From Ophryocystis elektroscirrha (lineage: Eukaryota; Apicomplexa; Conoidasida; Neogregarinorida; Ophryocystidae), in the NCBI GenBank assembly GCA_030141585.1, contig JAQIFP010000020.1, positions 6,405-61,547 of the forward strand: 55,143 nucleotides of DNA, in the 5' to 3' direction. The notes under the pieces were generated by a model, which made no database searches, was not told the DNA's origin, and worked only from the letters and a program-made list of their open reading frames with translations. This document shows positions 41,757 through 52,686 of the stretch, in pieces. The first letter of the stretch is position 1, and the number at the start of each line of letters is the position of its first letter. The position numbers and the translations under genes are program-made.

Positions 41757-42200
41757 ATGTCCAAAAAATACTATGAACGTCTGTTAGTAAGTTCTGGTGT
41801 TTCTGACAAAAAGTTTTCTTGTTCTTATGGTTTAAATATACTAAAAAAATTTGGCTGGGATGAAAAAAGCGGGTTAGGCAAAGATGGAACAGGAATAACT
41901 GACTGTATACAATTAAGAAGAAAAACCGTTGAAAGGTCTGGCATCGGGTCTCAACCAGAAAAAAAAAATGAATGGACTAATTGGTGGGATCAGTTATATA
42001 ATTCCACTGTCGAAAAATTAGTTGATATTTCCAATCATCCTAAAATTAATGTAAAAGAAACACCTGAAAAACTCACAGAAAAAAAGAAAAAAAAAAAAAA
42101 ATCAAAGGAAACCTGTAAAAAAAAGCTACAATCAGAAACAGTTTCATTAAAAGTAAAAAAGAAAAAAACAAAAAAGTCTTCAAAAAAAAAAACTGAATGA
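41757..42200 (+). CDS. G-patch protein, GPATCH4-like
   Basis: Single exon, 147 residues. The G-patch is at the N-terminus: GLNILKKFGWDEKSGLGKDG, then GITDCIQLRRKT and GIG. After it comes WTNWWDQLYNST, matching the WWNELFN block that follows the G-patch in GPATCH4. The tail is poly-lysine. G-patch domains activate DEAH RNA helicases; GPATCH4 is nucleolar. PINX1 is another basic G-patch protein but lacks the WW-D/N-x-L-(Y/F)-N block. The ATG at 41757 is used; an upstream ATG at 41753 is out of frame. Length is well below the human 446, as only the lysine tail is shorter. Confidence 0.8.
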   Translation: MSKKYYERLLVSSGVSDKKFSCSYGLNILKKFGWDEKSGLGKDGTGITDCIQLRRKTVERSGIGSQPEKKNEWTNWWDQLYNSTVEKLVDISNHPKINVKETPEKLTEKKKKKKKSKETCKKKLQSETVSLKVKKKKTKKSSKKKTE

Positions 42201-42432
42201 TGTATTTCTGAAAATACATACTTTTTTTTTTCAATTAAGTTTTACTTATTAATTAAAAGTTAAAATTACTCAAAAAACTGTGACAAGATTCGGTTGCTTT
42301 ACAATGAAAACCTTTGATTTTGATTATAATTAAAATTTTTCAAGTGTTTTTTTACATTACTATAACACAGTAGATATCTTGTAAATAAAAAAAAAAAAAA
42401 ATTATGTATAGCTGTTTATATAGGCATATAAA

Positions 42433-43122
42433 ATGAGTGTAGAAATATGCGCAGTAAATAATAACGAAGACTATATAGAAAATATACCCTTACATATATC
42501 AAATGATGACGAAGTAATGACAGGAACGACAATAATAGCAGCTTTGTTTAACGGGGGTGTTGTTATGGGTGCAGATACTCGTACATCAGCTGGACAATAT
42601 GTAGTAAACCGTGCAGCACGTAAATTAACAAGATTGCATTATAATATTTTTGTCGCTCGATCAGGATCGGCAGCACACACACAATTGTTAACATTATATG
42701 TTAAACGTTATTTAAGACAGCATGCGATAGAAAAAAATTCATTACCAACTGTAAATAGCGCCGCTTCTTTGATGCAGTTAATGAATTATTCAAACAGAGA
42801 GTTTTTACTGGCTGGTTTAATAGTTGCTGGTGTTGATCCAGAAAATGGACCAAAAATTTACCAAATACCCGTGGGAGGAGGAAAAATAGAGCAAGAGCTT
42901 GCTATAGGTGGATCTGGTTCTGGATATATTTCGAGTTATGCAAAAGATAAATATAGACCTGGATTTACAAAAAAAGAATGTCAAGAGTTTATAATCAATT
43001 GTGTAGGTCATGCAATATATATGGACGGAGCATCTGGAGGAATGATTCGATTGATAACCATAACGGACTCAGGAGTGGAAGAATCTTTTGTAAATGGAGA
43101 TGAATTGCCTATAAGAGATTAA
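42433..43122 (+). CDS. PSMB6: 20S proteasome subunit beta1 (caspase-like)
   Basis: Single exon, 229 residues. A 31-residue propeptide ends at Gly31, and the mature protein begins TTIIAALFNGGVVMGADTRT, so Thr32 is the catalytic N-terminal nucleophile. The catalytic Asp17 (GAD) and Lys33 (RKLT) of mature numbering are present. Arg45 in ARSGSAAHTQ marks beta1, whose site cuts after acidic residues. Later motifs GGSGSGYISSY, DGASGGMIRL and SGVEESFVNGDELP fit the family. It is one of the best conserved genes in the window and is expected to be active. Confidence 0.96.
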   Translation: MSVEICAVNNNEDYIENIPLHISNDDEVMTGTTIIAALFNGGVVMGADTRTSAGQYVVNRAARKLTRLHYNIFVARSGSAAHTQLLTLYVKRYLRQHAIEKNSLPTVNSAASLMQLMNYSNREFLLAGLIVAGVDPENGPKIYQIPVGGGKIEQELAIGGSGSGYISSYAKDKYRPGFTKKECQEFIINCVGHAIYMDGASGGMIRLITITDSGVEESFVNGDELPIRD

Positions 43123-43152
43123 AGAAACATTTTAATATACCGTAAATTTGTA

Positions 43153-45044
43153 TTATTTCTTGTTCGATTTGTCAAATTTATTTGCCAAATCCATTGCAAC
43201 CTGAATATTTTCCTCCATAGATTTTTGCATAGTATTTAAACTGTTTTGTAATAATTTAATGGATTCAAGAATATTTTTCTGATGATTTTCAAGATCTGTA
43301 TCATAATTTTGTAATAATTAAATTATTTACTTGTTACACGTGTTGTTATATCTCCAGCTTCTTGATGTAATAACTTTAAAATTTTTAACCTTCTAACTAA
43401 AAGAGGTAAGGAAGCTATTTCCGTTTTTATTGACTCGTAAAATCCGTATAACTCGACTACCATTCGCTCTTCTTCATTACTCGATACTAAAATTCAAACA
43501 GTATATATATTTTGTATTTATCTATAAGTCTATATAGTTACATGTACATAGCATATATTTCGTAAAAAATTATTATATTACATACACAGCATATATGCGG
43601 ACAATATTAATTATGCAAGAACATGTAATATAGTACCTACGAGTTCAGATTTTTTACGTATTAGCTGATCTATTTGTTTCAATGAATCTTGAACTTTTTT
43701 TCTGAGGCTGTCCAACCTTGAAGGATTGAGTTGAGAGAGACGTTTGTTTAATTCGACAATAGCTACATATTTACAAAAATGATATATATATATATATTTG
43801 ATATATATTTGATATATATTTGATTATATTATAATAAATAGCAATATTACTTATTATGAATAGTGATACTTTTATGCTAATTTATATATATATATATTGA
43901 ATATAGGTATATATAGTGCATATTTATATATATATGATATAGAGATTATGTTCATAACATTACATAGAACGAAGTATATACGTATTAGCGTATAAAGTAC
44001 TTCAATAATTTGTATAATATATAAATAACAACAAACGCTCCTTTGCATAATTAAATTTTACAATTTAGCTAGAAATTGCCTACCTGAAGACAAATTGGGG
44101 TATGTAAAATTTGGCTGACTTATTCCGAGGCATGTTTCCATTTCCGTTAACTTTTTTTCAAGTGATGCGATTTCTACATTTTGATGGGACGTGGGGACAT
44201 GAAAAATTTCGTAAGTAATTTGATTTGAAGAAACTTTTTCTGCCTCATTTTGGGATTTGAGACTAGCTTCATTTTGGGACTTTATACTAACCTCATTTTC
44301 AGATTTGAGACTAGCCTCATTTTGAGATTTAAGACTAGCCTCATTTTGAGATTTGAGACTAGTGTCATTTTGAGATTTGAGACTAGTGTCATTTTGAGAT
44401 TTGAGACTAGTGTCATTTTGAGATTTGAGACTAGGCTCATTTTGAGATTTGAGACTAGTGTCATTTTGAGATTTGAGATTAGTGTCATTTTGAGATTTGA
44501 GACTAGTGTCATTTTGAGATTTGAGACTAGTGTCAATAGAGCGTAATTCATTAATTAGCAACTGTAAAGGTTTGACATTAGCAGCCTGATCGTTTTGCTC
44601 TTTTTCAACAAAACATTCTTTGTAGATATCACTGTCTGATAAAGAGTTAACAGTCGAGGTTATTTTCTCAATATCGTTAAGTAAAGTAGCGGGATTTACA
44701 CCGTCAAAAAAGTCTGTTAATACATCATTAGATGTATCTGTTTGTATAGAAGTAGTTTGTACTAAGTATGAGTTTAACTCTTCTAACTCTTTTTTTATTC
44801 TATCTAAACGTTCTTTTGGGGTTTCTAATTCATTTTCAACATTTTTGAATTCTAATATATTTTTTTGGTTGTCGGTAGTACAGACTGAATAGTTGTATTC
44901 AGTTAGATAAGTTTTTTGTAAAAAATCATTATCTGGTTTCAAATCATTCGACTTATCAGATGTCTTTAGTGGAGTTTCGCCGTCAGGAAAATTTTCAAAA
45001 ACCCCACTAATTGCCAACTTTGATACATCTAGATTAGAATACAT
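43153..45044 (-). CDS. DCTN2: Dynactin subunit 2 (dynamitin) with an internal repeat insertion
   Basis: Exons 45044-44084, 43762-43637, 43486-43331 and 43295-43153 join to 461 residues (human about 401). Family matches are TPKERLDRIKKELEELNSYL (human [20 protein letters not shown]), ITYEIFHVP with IASLEKKLTEMETCLG (human VTYELHSRP...AELEKRLTELE), and the coiled-coil C-terminal half, for example LNKRLSQLNPSRLDSLRKK and ASLPLLVRRLKILKLLHQEA. Dynamitin forms the shoulder of dynactin, the dynein activator. An insertion of 12 tandem octapeptides (TSLKSQND-like) lies before the VTYE block. I start at ATG 45042-45044; an upstream in-frame GTG is not needed. The stop is only 30 bp from the convergent PSMB6 stop. 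Confidence 0.88.
44246..44536 (-). repeat. 24-bp coding minisatellite, about 12 copies
   Basis: Tandem 24-bp units (plus-strand agtgtcattttgagatttga plus gact) encode TSLKSQND and variants TNLKSQND, PSLKSQND, ASLKSQNE and VSIKSQNE inside dynamitin. The DNA is conserved across copies, so amplification is recent. Confidence 0.95.
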
Positions 45045-45111
45045 CGATATTAGGTGTAGTAATCTGGTACACACACAAATTTACAAAATAAAATAAAGTT
45101 TTATGAAAAAA

Positions 45112-46632
45112 TTATTTATTAATACTGGTTTGGTTATTTAAATTTAATAGTTGCCCCATTGTTAAATTATTTTGGTGTGATTGCGGTTGGGGTTGCGTAG
45201 GTGGAATGTTTTGTGGCTGTATAATCGGCCTATTAATAGGAACTTTGGGATCTACAGGAGACCCCATAGTGTAAGAAGGGCACCATAGCATGTTGGAGTT
45301 GGTATTGGGAAGATTATTAAACATTGGTATTTTACGAAAATGATTCTGCTGATGAAGAGCGTGATAATCTAACCACAGTGGCTGGGGAATTAACGAATGG
45401 TTGTTCCATGTAGGTGGCGTTATATGCCAATTAGGGGGATACGAAGTATTCTGAGGTTCTCCGTTTTGCAGAGGTATAGTATATGGAATAGGAAATGGGA
45501 TGTTGTTTTGTTTGGGTATATTATGCATATAAATCGGCTGTGCACTGCCTCCTAATATGTTTCCTTGTACTGGAGTACAGCTACTTTTATGCTGTATGGC
45601 TTTATCTGGTTGACACTCTATACTACTTTCAACTTTAATGTCTTTAGGAGGTTGTTGAAGTGAATTGGTGTGTTCACTCGATGGAACTGAGGGCGCGAAA
45701 TAGTTAGTTAATAAAGTCGGTTTAGTTTTTTTATTGGGCTCGACAATTTTTCGTTTTTTCTGCTCGGAAATTGACGGGCTGCTTTTTTCAGTGGGAGATG
45801 CTTTTACGTTAGATTTTGCTCTTCGCTTTTTCTTATCAGAAACTAATTCAGCATCAGTCGTCAAAAGATTATCTTCTTGCACGTTTAAATGCTTTTTTAC
45901 TTGCTGCTTCTTGATTTTACTTATAGTTGACGGATTCAACGCTTTGCCTATAAAATACTAACAATCACCTAAAAGCTTACATGGTTGAATAAAGGTAGGA
46001 ATAGCACATTTTTTCAATCGTTTTTCGTATAGATAAGGCTTATCTTGGGAAATTCTGAGTTGTGTAATATATATATATATATATATAAATTCAATTACCT
46101 TAAATTTTCGATTGTTTCTTCCATGAAGCGAGCTGGGATCCATAAACGACTTTTCCTGCTTACAGCTTCATTGACGCGTCTTTTGTCTATGCAAGCATTC
46201 ATTAAGCTACTCAGATATATATGAAAGGGCTTAGACCAATTTTCAAACGTTTTATGAAGCTCTGCTAGTTCATGTATTCGACAATTGTAAATAATGGCCC
46301 AGTTTAATAACTCAACAGATACAGAAGCAAAAGGAGAAACTTCCAAATTTTCTGTAACGGTTTGCAAATCCGAATCTTTCGCACGTTTAGCGCTGGGTTT
46401 TTTCAAGTAAGCATCTATGGACTGAAATTCATTAAATTTTGAAAAAAAAATACTTTTCGTAGATTTCGGAAAAACCCACTAGATTTAGTTCGAAATAAAG
46501 GCGACTTTTTTACAATTGCATTAAATAAATTGTTTTCAAGACAAGTGTATACCGCTTGATTGTGAATTATCAACCGAGACAGCCATAGTTTCTGAGTACA
46601 CCAAAAAAAATACGTTTAATTCGATTTACCAT
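45112..46632 (-). CDS. Unrecognised protein with proline/asparagine-rich tail
   Basis: Five exons join to 457 residues: 46632-46630 (the ATG alone), 46591-46454, 46421-46099, 46054-45981 and 45947-45112. The N-terminal 180 residues look folded: LWLSRLIIHNQAVYTCLENN, FASVSVELLNWAIIYNCRIH and KSRLWIPARFMEETIENL. The rest is disordered, with Lys-rich stretches and then Pro/Asn/Gln-rich sequence. KSIDAYLKK and TLLTNYFAP resemble degenerate PCNA-interacting (PIP) motifs, but lack the first Gln. Basic stretches such as KKKRRAKSNVK suggest a nuclear protein. I do not recognise the family. The start assigned here has an intron immediately after the ATG, so the true N-terminus is uncertain. Confidence 0.6.
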
Positions 46633-47582
46633 GGTATGTGTCGTATAATAATTATGTTCAAGTTATATTATTCCACTTTATTAATATTTAAGTAGTAACA
46701 GTCGCCAAAATAAAGCATATTATTTGATTATATCAGACATATCTATATATAGGTAAATTTTTTATAAGAATAATTTTTTTTTTCAAAACTTTGTGATATT
46801 TATATGTATACGCTAAATTTAATTATAAATAATATTAATATTAAAAAAAGCTTTATTCATGTTATTTCTATTTCTCAACTTTTGCTGCACATCAACTTAA
46901 ATCGCATTATAGCAATTTAATTAATTTAGTAATAATTAATTTAATTTGTTATATATAGCATTATGGAAATTTTGTTGTACAGACATTTGTTAAACTTTTT
47001 TTTTGCTAATATGAGTTATATTTTTTAAATTGATATCATTACTATCATCATTATTTAATTCAATAAACAATAATAAAGTTCACGAGCGTGTACAAACACT
47101 TATAATTAATTTAGTTTTATTACACAAACGAGTTTTGTTTGTTGGTATTAATGGATATATGCATGCATGTCTTTTACATATTTACAATATAATTATTTTG
47201 CTTGGTGAATATATTAAGTATTCAGCATGTATATTAAATAGTTAGACTGAAATGCTAATTTATATATATATATATATATATCTTAAAGATTAATATATAT
47301 ACTGTAAGTCATTTAGTTGATATATAAAATATTATCTAAATATAGTGTATGCAGTGTATTTAATTTATGGATAATATATATTAAATTTATTAGTGATAGT
47401 ATTTTAGCATATTATTTATATTTGTTAGAACTACTGTAGCTTACAAAACAAATAGAATACGTCTTATATATATAATGTGTACAAAGCTTATCTATGTTTT
47501 ACAGCATTTTTTTTATTTCTGTTTCAACATGAGCTATATGTACATTATGTATATTATGATGTGTATTGACTGTTTTCCCTGT
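46633..47582. other. Long AT-rich spacer
   Basis: About 950 bp between the ubinuclein-like stop and the next minus-strand gene start. A 71-codon plus-strand frame at 47030-47245 has no ATG-led, coding-like composition. A (TA)n tract lies near 47262-47281. I see no gene. Confidence 0.45.
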
Positions 47583-49684
47583 TTATAGTACTTTTAGAAT
47601 TTGAGGTTGAATCAATGTGGACATATTAGTTAGACAATTAACAATAGTATTAAAATGAGGCCAATGCTGAAAATAAGATAATTTAATGTTGATTATTACC
47701 AGTGAAACTAAATCATTTATTGAAGCTCCTTTTGATGAAGAAAAAACTCTTTTACGTGTTGTAGACTTTTTTGCGTTAACTTCTTTTTCTTGCGGTACTT
47801 GATTCGGTTTTTCTGAAACATTCTGCAATGCATCTGCTTCTGGACATGCGGCTTCTTTGTTCAAATCTTCACTTAAATTTTTAGATAAAATATCATTTTT
47901 ACTAGTTTCTTCACTTGATTTCTTATTCAAGTCGTTAGCTGGATCATTAACTCCAGTGTCCTCTAGTTTTGCTATATTAGAGTTATTAGAAAAATCTTTA
48001 GTCAAATTTTTGTTCATATCTTTGTCCGTATTATCATTCGTAGCATCTCTAGTGATATTTTTTTTGGAGTCATCTTCAGTCGATAATAATTGATTCTCTT
48101 CTAATTCTTCATTACTTATTTTAGCTTCAGCTTCAAGATTTTCATTTAAAATTTCTGAATACAAATCTATAGAGGCATTAACATTCCAATTGACTGAAGG
48201 ATAAGCCATATTAAATAATTTGGATATATGGTCATGAAATATTTGCAAAATGTCCTCCTTTGGAACCAGAAGCCCTTCTTTATTACCTGAAGTAAATTAT
48301 TTCAATAATAATTTACTAAGTCCTTTAAAATTAATACTTTATATATAAAACCGTATGTAATTTACTTTATACAATACATATAGTAGGTCTAAAAATATCT
48401 ATAGTAACCTTTTTTCTTTAAACTTGATTCTAAAGCTTTAAAAACTTCAATTCCATCTGGTAACAGCTGATTTTGATACTTCTGCCACGCTCGCCTATTA
48501 ATGTTATACAGTTTGGTTGTGTATATCAATTCTTCATTAATTTTGTTGACGTCACTTGAATCAATGTCTTCTGAAGCATTCGATTGAGTTTCTTCTTCTT
48601 CTTCCTCATCATATTCTTCATTATCCTGAGTCGATAAATCATCAAGTTTGATGAGGACTTCATTATCTTTATCGGGATTATTATCAAACGTAAAAATTGT
48701 AGGATCATTATAGTCGTGAATATATTCAGAGACATCATTATTATTGACAATATTTAGATTGTTACCATTTGCATTATTTGTGGCTTGCGCTGTCGTGTAT
48801 GTTTCCTCTGTATCGTCAACTATAAAATCTGCTGCTTTATTACTGCCTTTGCTTGAGACCATATTTACGCCTAAATTTTCATATGCCAAACTATCATCAA
48901 AAAAATCGTTATCCATTTCGTAGTAGTTTCCTGAACGACCACCTCCTTTGCGAAATACATCTCTTGGGTCCGCTAAAACTCCTTGACGATTTAATCTGGA
49001 TAAAATATCGTTAATTACGCAGGATAATCTATCTTGTTGCTTATTAAATGCATTTTTATTATTTTGATTTCCTTCAAAATTTAATGGTACACTCGAATTA
49101 TTTTCAGAAGCAGTGTCCTCTAGTTTGGACTCAAAATCATTTTTTTTACTATCATCCAATTGTGTAGGATCACACACCATATCAACATCTTCTTTATCAT
49201 GGTCGCTTAACGTTTCATTTTTATCTGGAATAATTGTATTATCTTCAATGCATGGTGCATTAATAGAATCCTCCAAAACAGGTTCAATTTCCGTTTCGTT
49301 TGATTCCTTTTCTGGAGAATTATCAAACAAGGCATTTAAGGCGTCTAAATTATATCGCTCGATCCTTAAACCAACTGCATCCAAATATTTCTTTGTACAT
49401 TCTGATTCAAAATTCAGTAATAAAGGATAAATTGTATTTTCATCATTGAGTTTTTTTAAGTGTTCATTCAAATTAACAGATACACTCAATCCACATCTTT
49501 TAAATCGAAAATACTCGATGTCTCTAACATTGTCTTCAAATTCTTCTTCACTCGAAGTTAATGACTCGGCATCTACGCCATCTGGCTCGATATTTTGAGC
49601 ATTTTCATTGTCCAATAAGGATTTTAAATCTATTCTAGCGGGTGATTGTAACTCAGTTTCGTCTAATGCTGCTTGAAGAAACAT
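47583..49684 (-). CDS. Hpc2/ubinuclein-like HIR complex subunit
   Basis: Exons 49684-48409, 48286-47700 and 47666-47583 join to 648 residues. The Hpc2-related domain is visible as GGRSGNYYEMDNDFFDDSLA followed by YENLG and ADFIVDD, the pattern of ubinuclein (Y-D...D-x-F-I-D-D-(S/T)-E...). Human ubinuclein and yeast Hpc2 use this domain to bind HIRA and histone H3.3/H4 for replication-independent nucleosome assembly. The rest is acidic and disordered, with Asp/Glu/Asn-rich runs, plus a possible helical piece RRAWQKYQNQLLPDGIEVFK that continues across the 122-nt intron. The start MFLQAALDETELQSPAR is the first ATG. Call rests on one domain. Confidence 0.7.
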
Positions 49685-50313
49685 TATTTTAATATTCTGT
49701 AGTTTTGGAATTTACTTGGATAATTACTCATTAATTTGGTTAAAAATGTTAAAGATTTATGCCAAAAAAAAAAAAAAAGTTTTAATTGTCACTTATAATG
49801 TGACTATATAGCAGCTACACATACTTTTTTTACTCTAAAATTACTTTTTTAACAATATACGAAAAAAAAGGTGAAGAAACTAGTTTATATAGTATACATA
49901 TTGTTAGTACGTAAATGTAATATATATATGTTTATGTTAATATGCATAGGGTATATTAACTAAGCTAATATAAGTGGATCCATTGAGATATATTCTTCTA
50001 TCTGATATACGTTTGTTTTGGTTGTAAAATTTATTACAAAATAGAGCTATTTTCCTAAGTGGTTTTTTTTTTTATTGTGTATATTTTACCATATACACGT
50101 GAATTTAAAGTATATAATTGTTATATTGTTATTATAAAAAAAAAATTAAGATCTAACAATATATAGTTACCTTATAATTATTGACTAGTTAATTTATACT
50201 TGTACAAAAAAAAAAAAATTGACTTTTTTTGATATTACTGATATAATTATTTGTGATTATCTATGGTTACACTAATTAATTTTTGTAATAAATTATTATA
50301 AACTCCCGTTATT
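49685..50313. promoter_or_regulatory. Divergent spacer, 629 bp
   Basis: Between the ubinuclein-like gene (-) and the membrane protein gene (+). It has A and T homopolymers of 8-14 nt; no RNA gene or nameable motif was seen. Confidence 0.4.
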
Positions 50314-52650
50314 ATGTATTTGAGGAGGAAAAAGAATGTATCGTATTGTGGACTCAATGATCTTTCAAATGATTCAAATTCACACAGCTTAAATTTCAAT
50401 AACTATCTCAATACAGGAGACAGCTTTCGGCAAAACACAAAAATTTCATTAACCGCATTACCTTCCATAAATTTATCAAAAAACCATTACTCCAGAAAAT
50501 ATTCTAAACAGTTTTCGACAAAACAAGACACTGTAAAAAATCCTAAATGGAATGTATCCGATAATTTAGTTTTAAAACCTTCTAAAAATCCATGGGTAGA
50601 TACTAAACACAATATAACCCTAACTCTACAAACTAATAATGAAAATTTGTGTCATAATTCATCAATCCAGTCAAATATTTTCAGGAAAAAATTTTCATAC
50701 TCTCCCCGTGTCAATACTGAGAAAATTGCATTAAGAAATATGACAAAATCTGTTGAACTAAAAGAAAAGCGATTAAAACTAAAAAATTCAAACTTATTCA
50801 AAAACAAACAACTCCCTTTCTTCAAAGAAAAATCATTAATTTGTCAACAAGATGGTTTAACAGAAAATGTCAATAATATAGAGAGCAATTCAAATGAAAA
50901 TTGTGGATATATATTAACAAAAAATTTCAGACTTTCTGAGTGTTCATCCGAAATATTGCGTAATTCTGGAGAATTAAAATCTTCAATATCATCTACTTTA
51001 AGTTTGAACAGAAATTTTAATCAATGGCCAAATAATCTACATAAAGGAATCTTAGCTATGAGTGGCGTGTCTGAAGATTTACCAAAAGAAATAGATAGTG
51101 AATTAATCCGAGAAAGTTCTTTACTTTTCGACAAAGATTTTCCTCATATAAATGATGATAAACCTTCTGACACTACAGAGACAAATCCTCATGATTATGT
51201 ACCAGTATCGTCAAGATTAAAAGACAACTCTTCCATAATTGAGCTTCAGGGAGTTCCTTTATTGCCTAAACGGGTGGCGAGTTTTAAATATGAATCAATT
51301 AATAAAAAAACAAGTTTTATTAAAGATTTCAACTCTATGATAAACTCTGAGTTTTCCACAAGCAATCATATAAAAAATGCTGCCTCCTATAAATCTTTAT
51401 TACTTTCTTGGATGAAGGACAATAATAAATCTTTCCGAAGTTGCGCTACTATGTCTTTCATATTAATATTACATTCTATCTTGCAATACTCACTTATGAG
51501 AAAAAAACATTCTCTTAAATCTATTTGGCTTTATTCGCAAGTATATAGTTTGATATATGTATTAAATAATGTAAAAGATTATTTACTAGAAAACCTTTAT
51601 ATAAAAAAAGGAAATAATGCTAAAAACGGTTTGAAAAACAAATCTTATAAATTTGTTTTATATGATAAGAATTATATAAAACATATATCTATACCAGCAG
51701 GAAATTGTTTTTCTATACAAGTACTGGTATCGTTGTTTATTTTGAATGTCTTGTACATAACTCAGTTTTTCCTAGATTTATATATATATTCTGAAATTTC
51801 TATTGAGTTTATTCCCCTTTTTTCATTCTATTTATTAACTATGCAAAAAATAGACTTTTACGATGTTATTAATACGCTAAGTAATGTATTTATCAAATGT
51901 ATTGATGTTATAAAATTTGCCTATCATGAAACTAATAATAATGATTATTTGGAAAATCAATCAGATTATAATTTAATGTTGTATAATAACTTTATATCTG
52001 AGCAATCACTAAATAACACAGTTGATACACCTAAGGATAAAGATACATATAAAATATATTTGTGGGCAGGATTTATACTTATAAGTGTAACATATGTGAA
52101 GTTAAGGGGTTTAGTTTTTTACTTTATGCTATATAAGCTAATATCATATTATTTACAAAACGAGTTAGATCAGCCATATATACAAATGTTACAGCTATTA
52201 AATACTAATAGCTTCAACTTACACTGTTCCATTAATCAGCTAATAATTACTACAGGAATATTGTTTTATAGTCTAATCAAATATTTTATAAGATTTTTGC
52301 TATATAAAACCTATAAAAAGTCAAGTATATTTGGATTAATATATAAATTTATGATACCATCAGTTTCCAGTTTTCTAGCAGTATATAAACACTTTTATGG
52401 GTTTGTGTATATTAGTAAAGCCAAACTGTTGACAAAAGATTCAGTATTAATAGTTGCATATATTCTAGTAAATAGAATGTTACTTAAATCTACTTTACAA
52501 GCTGATATACATGGCATTCAAATATTGAAAAGTATAATTTCCGTTATATTATACAGTGTATTCACTTTTAATCATCCACCAACAATATTATTTCAAGTAT
52601 TTATATCAATTATATTAACTAAAGGCCATGTTGATAAACAATTATTTTAA
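50314..52650 (+). CDS. Unrecognised multi-pass membrane protein
   Basis: Single uninterrupted exon, 778 residues, unusual in this intron-rich window. Residues 1 to about 365 are polar, Asn/Ser/Lys-rich and without hydrophobic spans. From about 375 on there are perhaps eight to ten hydrophobic segments, for example SCATMSFILILHSILQYSL, FSIQVLVSLFILNVLYITQF, LWAGFILISVTYV and ILKSIISVILYSVFTF. No signal peptide precedes them, so the N-terminal half is probably cytosolic. I considered nucleoporin Ndc1-like and TMEM39-like proteins, but found no motif that supports either. Confidence 0.75.
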   Translation: MYLRRKKNVSYCGLNDLSNDSNSHSLNFNNYLNTGDSFRQNTKISLTALPSINLSKNHYSRKYSKQFSTKQDTVKNPKWNVSDNLVLKPSKNPWVDTKHNITLTLQTNNENLCHNSSIQSNIFRKKFSYSPRVNTEKIALRNMTKSVELKEKRLKLKNSNLFKNKQLPFFKEKSLICQQDGLTENVNNIESNSNENCGYILTKNFRLSECSSEILRNSGELKSSISSTLSLNRNFNQWPNNLHKGILAMSGVSEDLPKEIDSELIRESSLLFDKDFPHINDDKPSDTTETNPHDYVPVSSRLKDNSSIIELQGVPLLPKRVASFKYESINKKTSFIKDFNSMINSEFSTSNHIKNAASYKSLLLSWMKDNNKSFRSCATMSFILILHSILQYSLMRKKHSLKSIWLYSQVYSLIYVLNNVKDYLLENLYIKKGNNAKNGLKNKSYKFVLYDKNYIKHISIPAGNCFSIQVLVSLFILNVLYITQFFLDLYIYSEISIEFIPLFSFYLLTMQKIDFYDVINTLSNVFIKCIDVIKFAYHETNNNDYLENQSDYNLMLYNNFISEQSLNNTVDTPKDKDTYKIYLWAGFILISVTYVKLRGLVFYFMLYKLISYYLQNELDQPYIQMLQLLNTNSFNLHCSINQLIITTGILFYSLIKYFIRFLLYKTYKKSSIFGLIYKFMIPSVSSFLAVYKHFYGFVYISKAKLLTKDSVLIVAYILVNRMLLKSTLQADIHGIQILKSIISVILYSVFTFNHPPTILFQVFISIILTKGHVDKQLF

Positions 52651-52686
52651 CATTTTTATTGAATATACCTTTATATTTATCTGATT

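Noticed and set aside
44250..44546. Plus-strand open frame with repeated Leu-Arg-Phe-Glu-Thr, and a minus-strand one with repeated Leu-Val-Ser-Asn-Leu-Lys-Met
   Set aside because: Both are other frames of the 24-bp minisatellite inside dynamitin, whose true frame is fixed by the conserved flanks.
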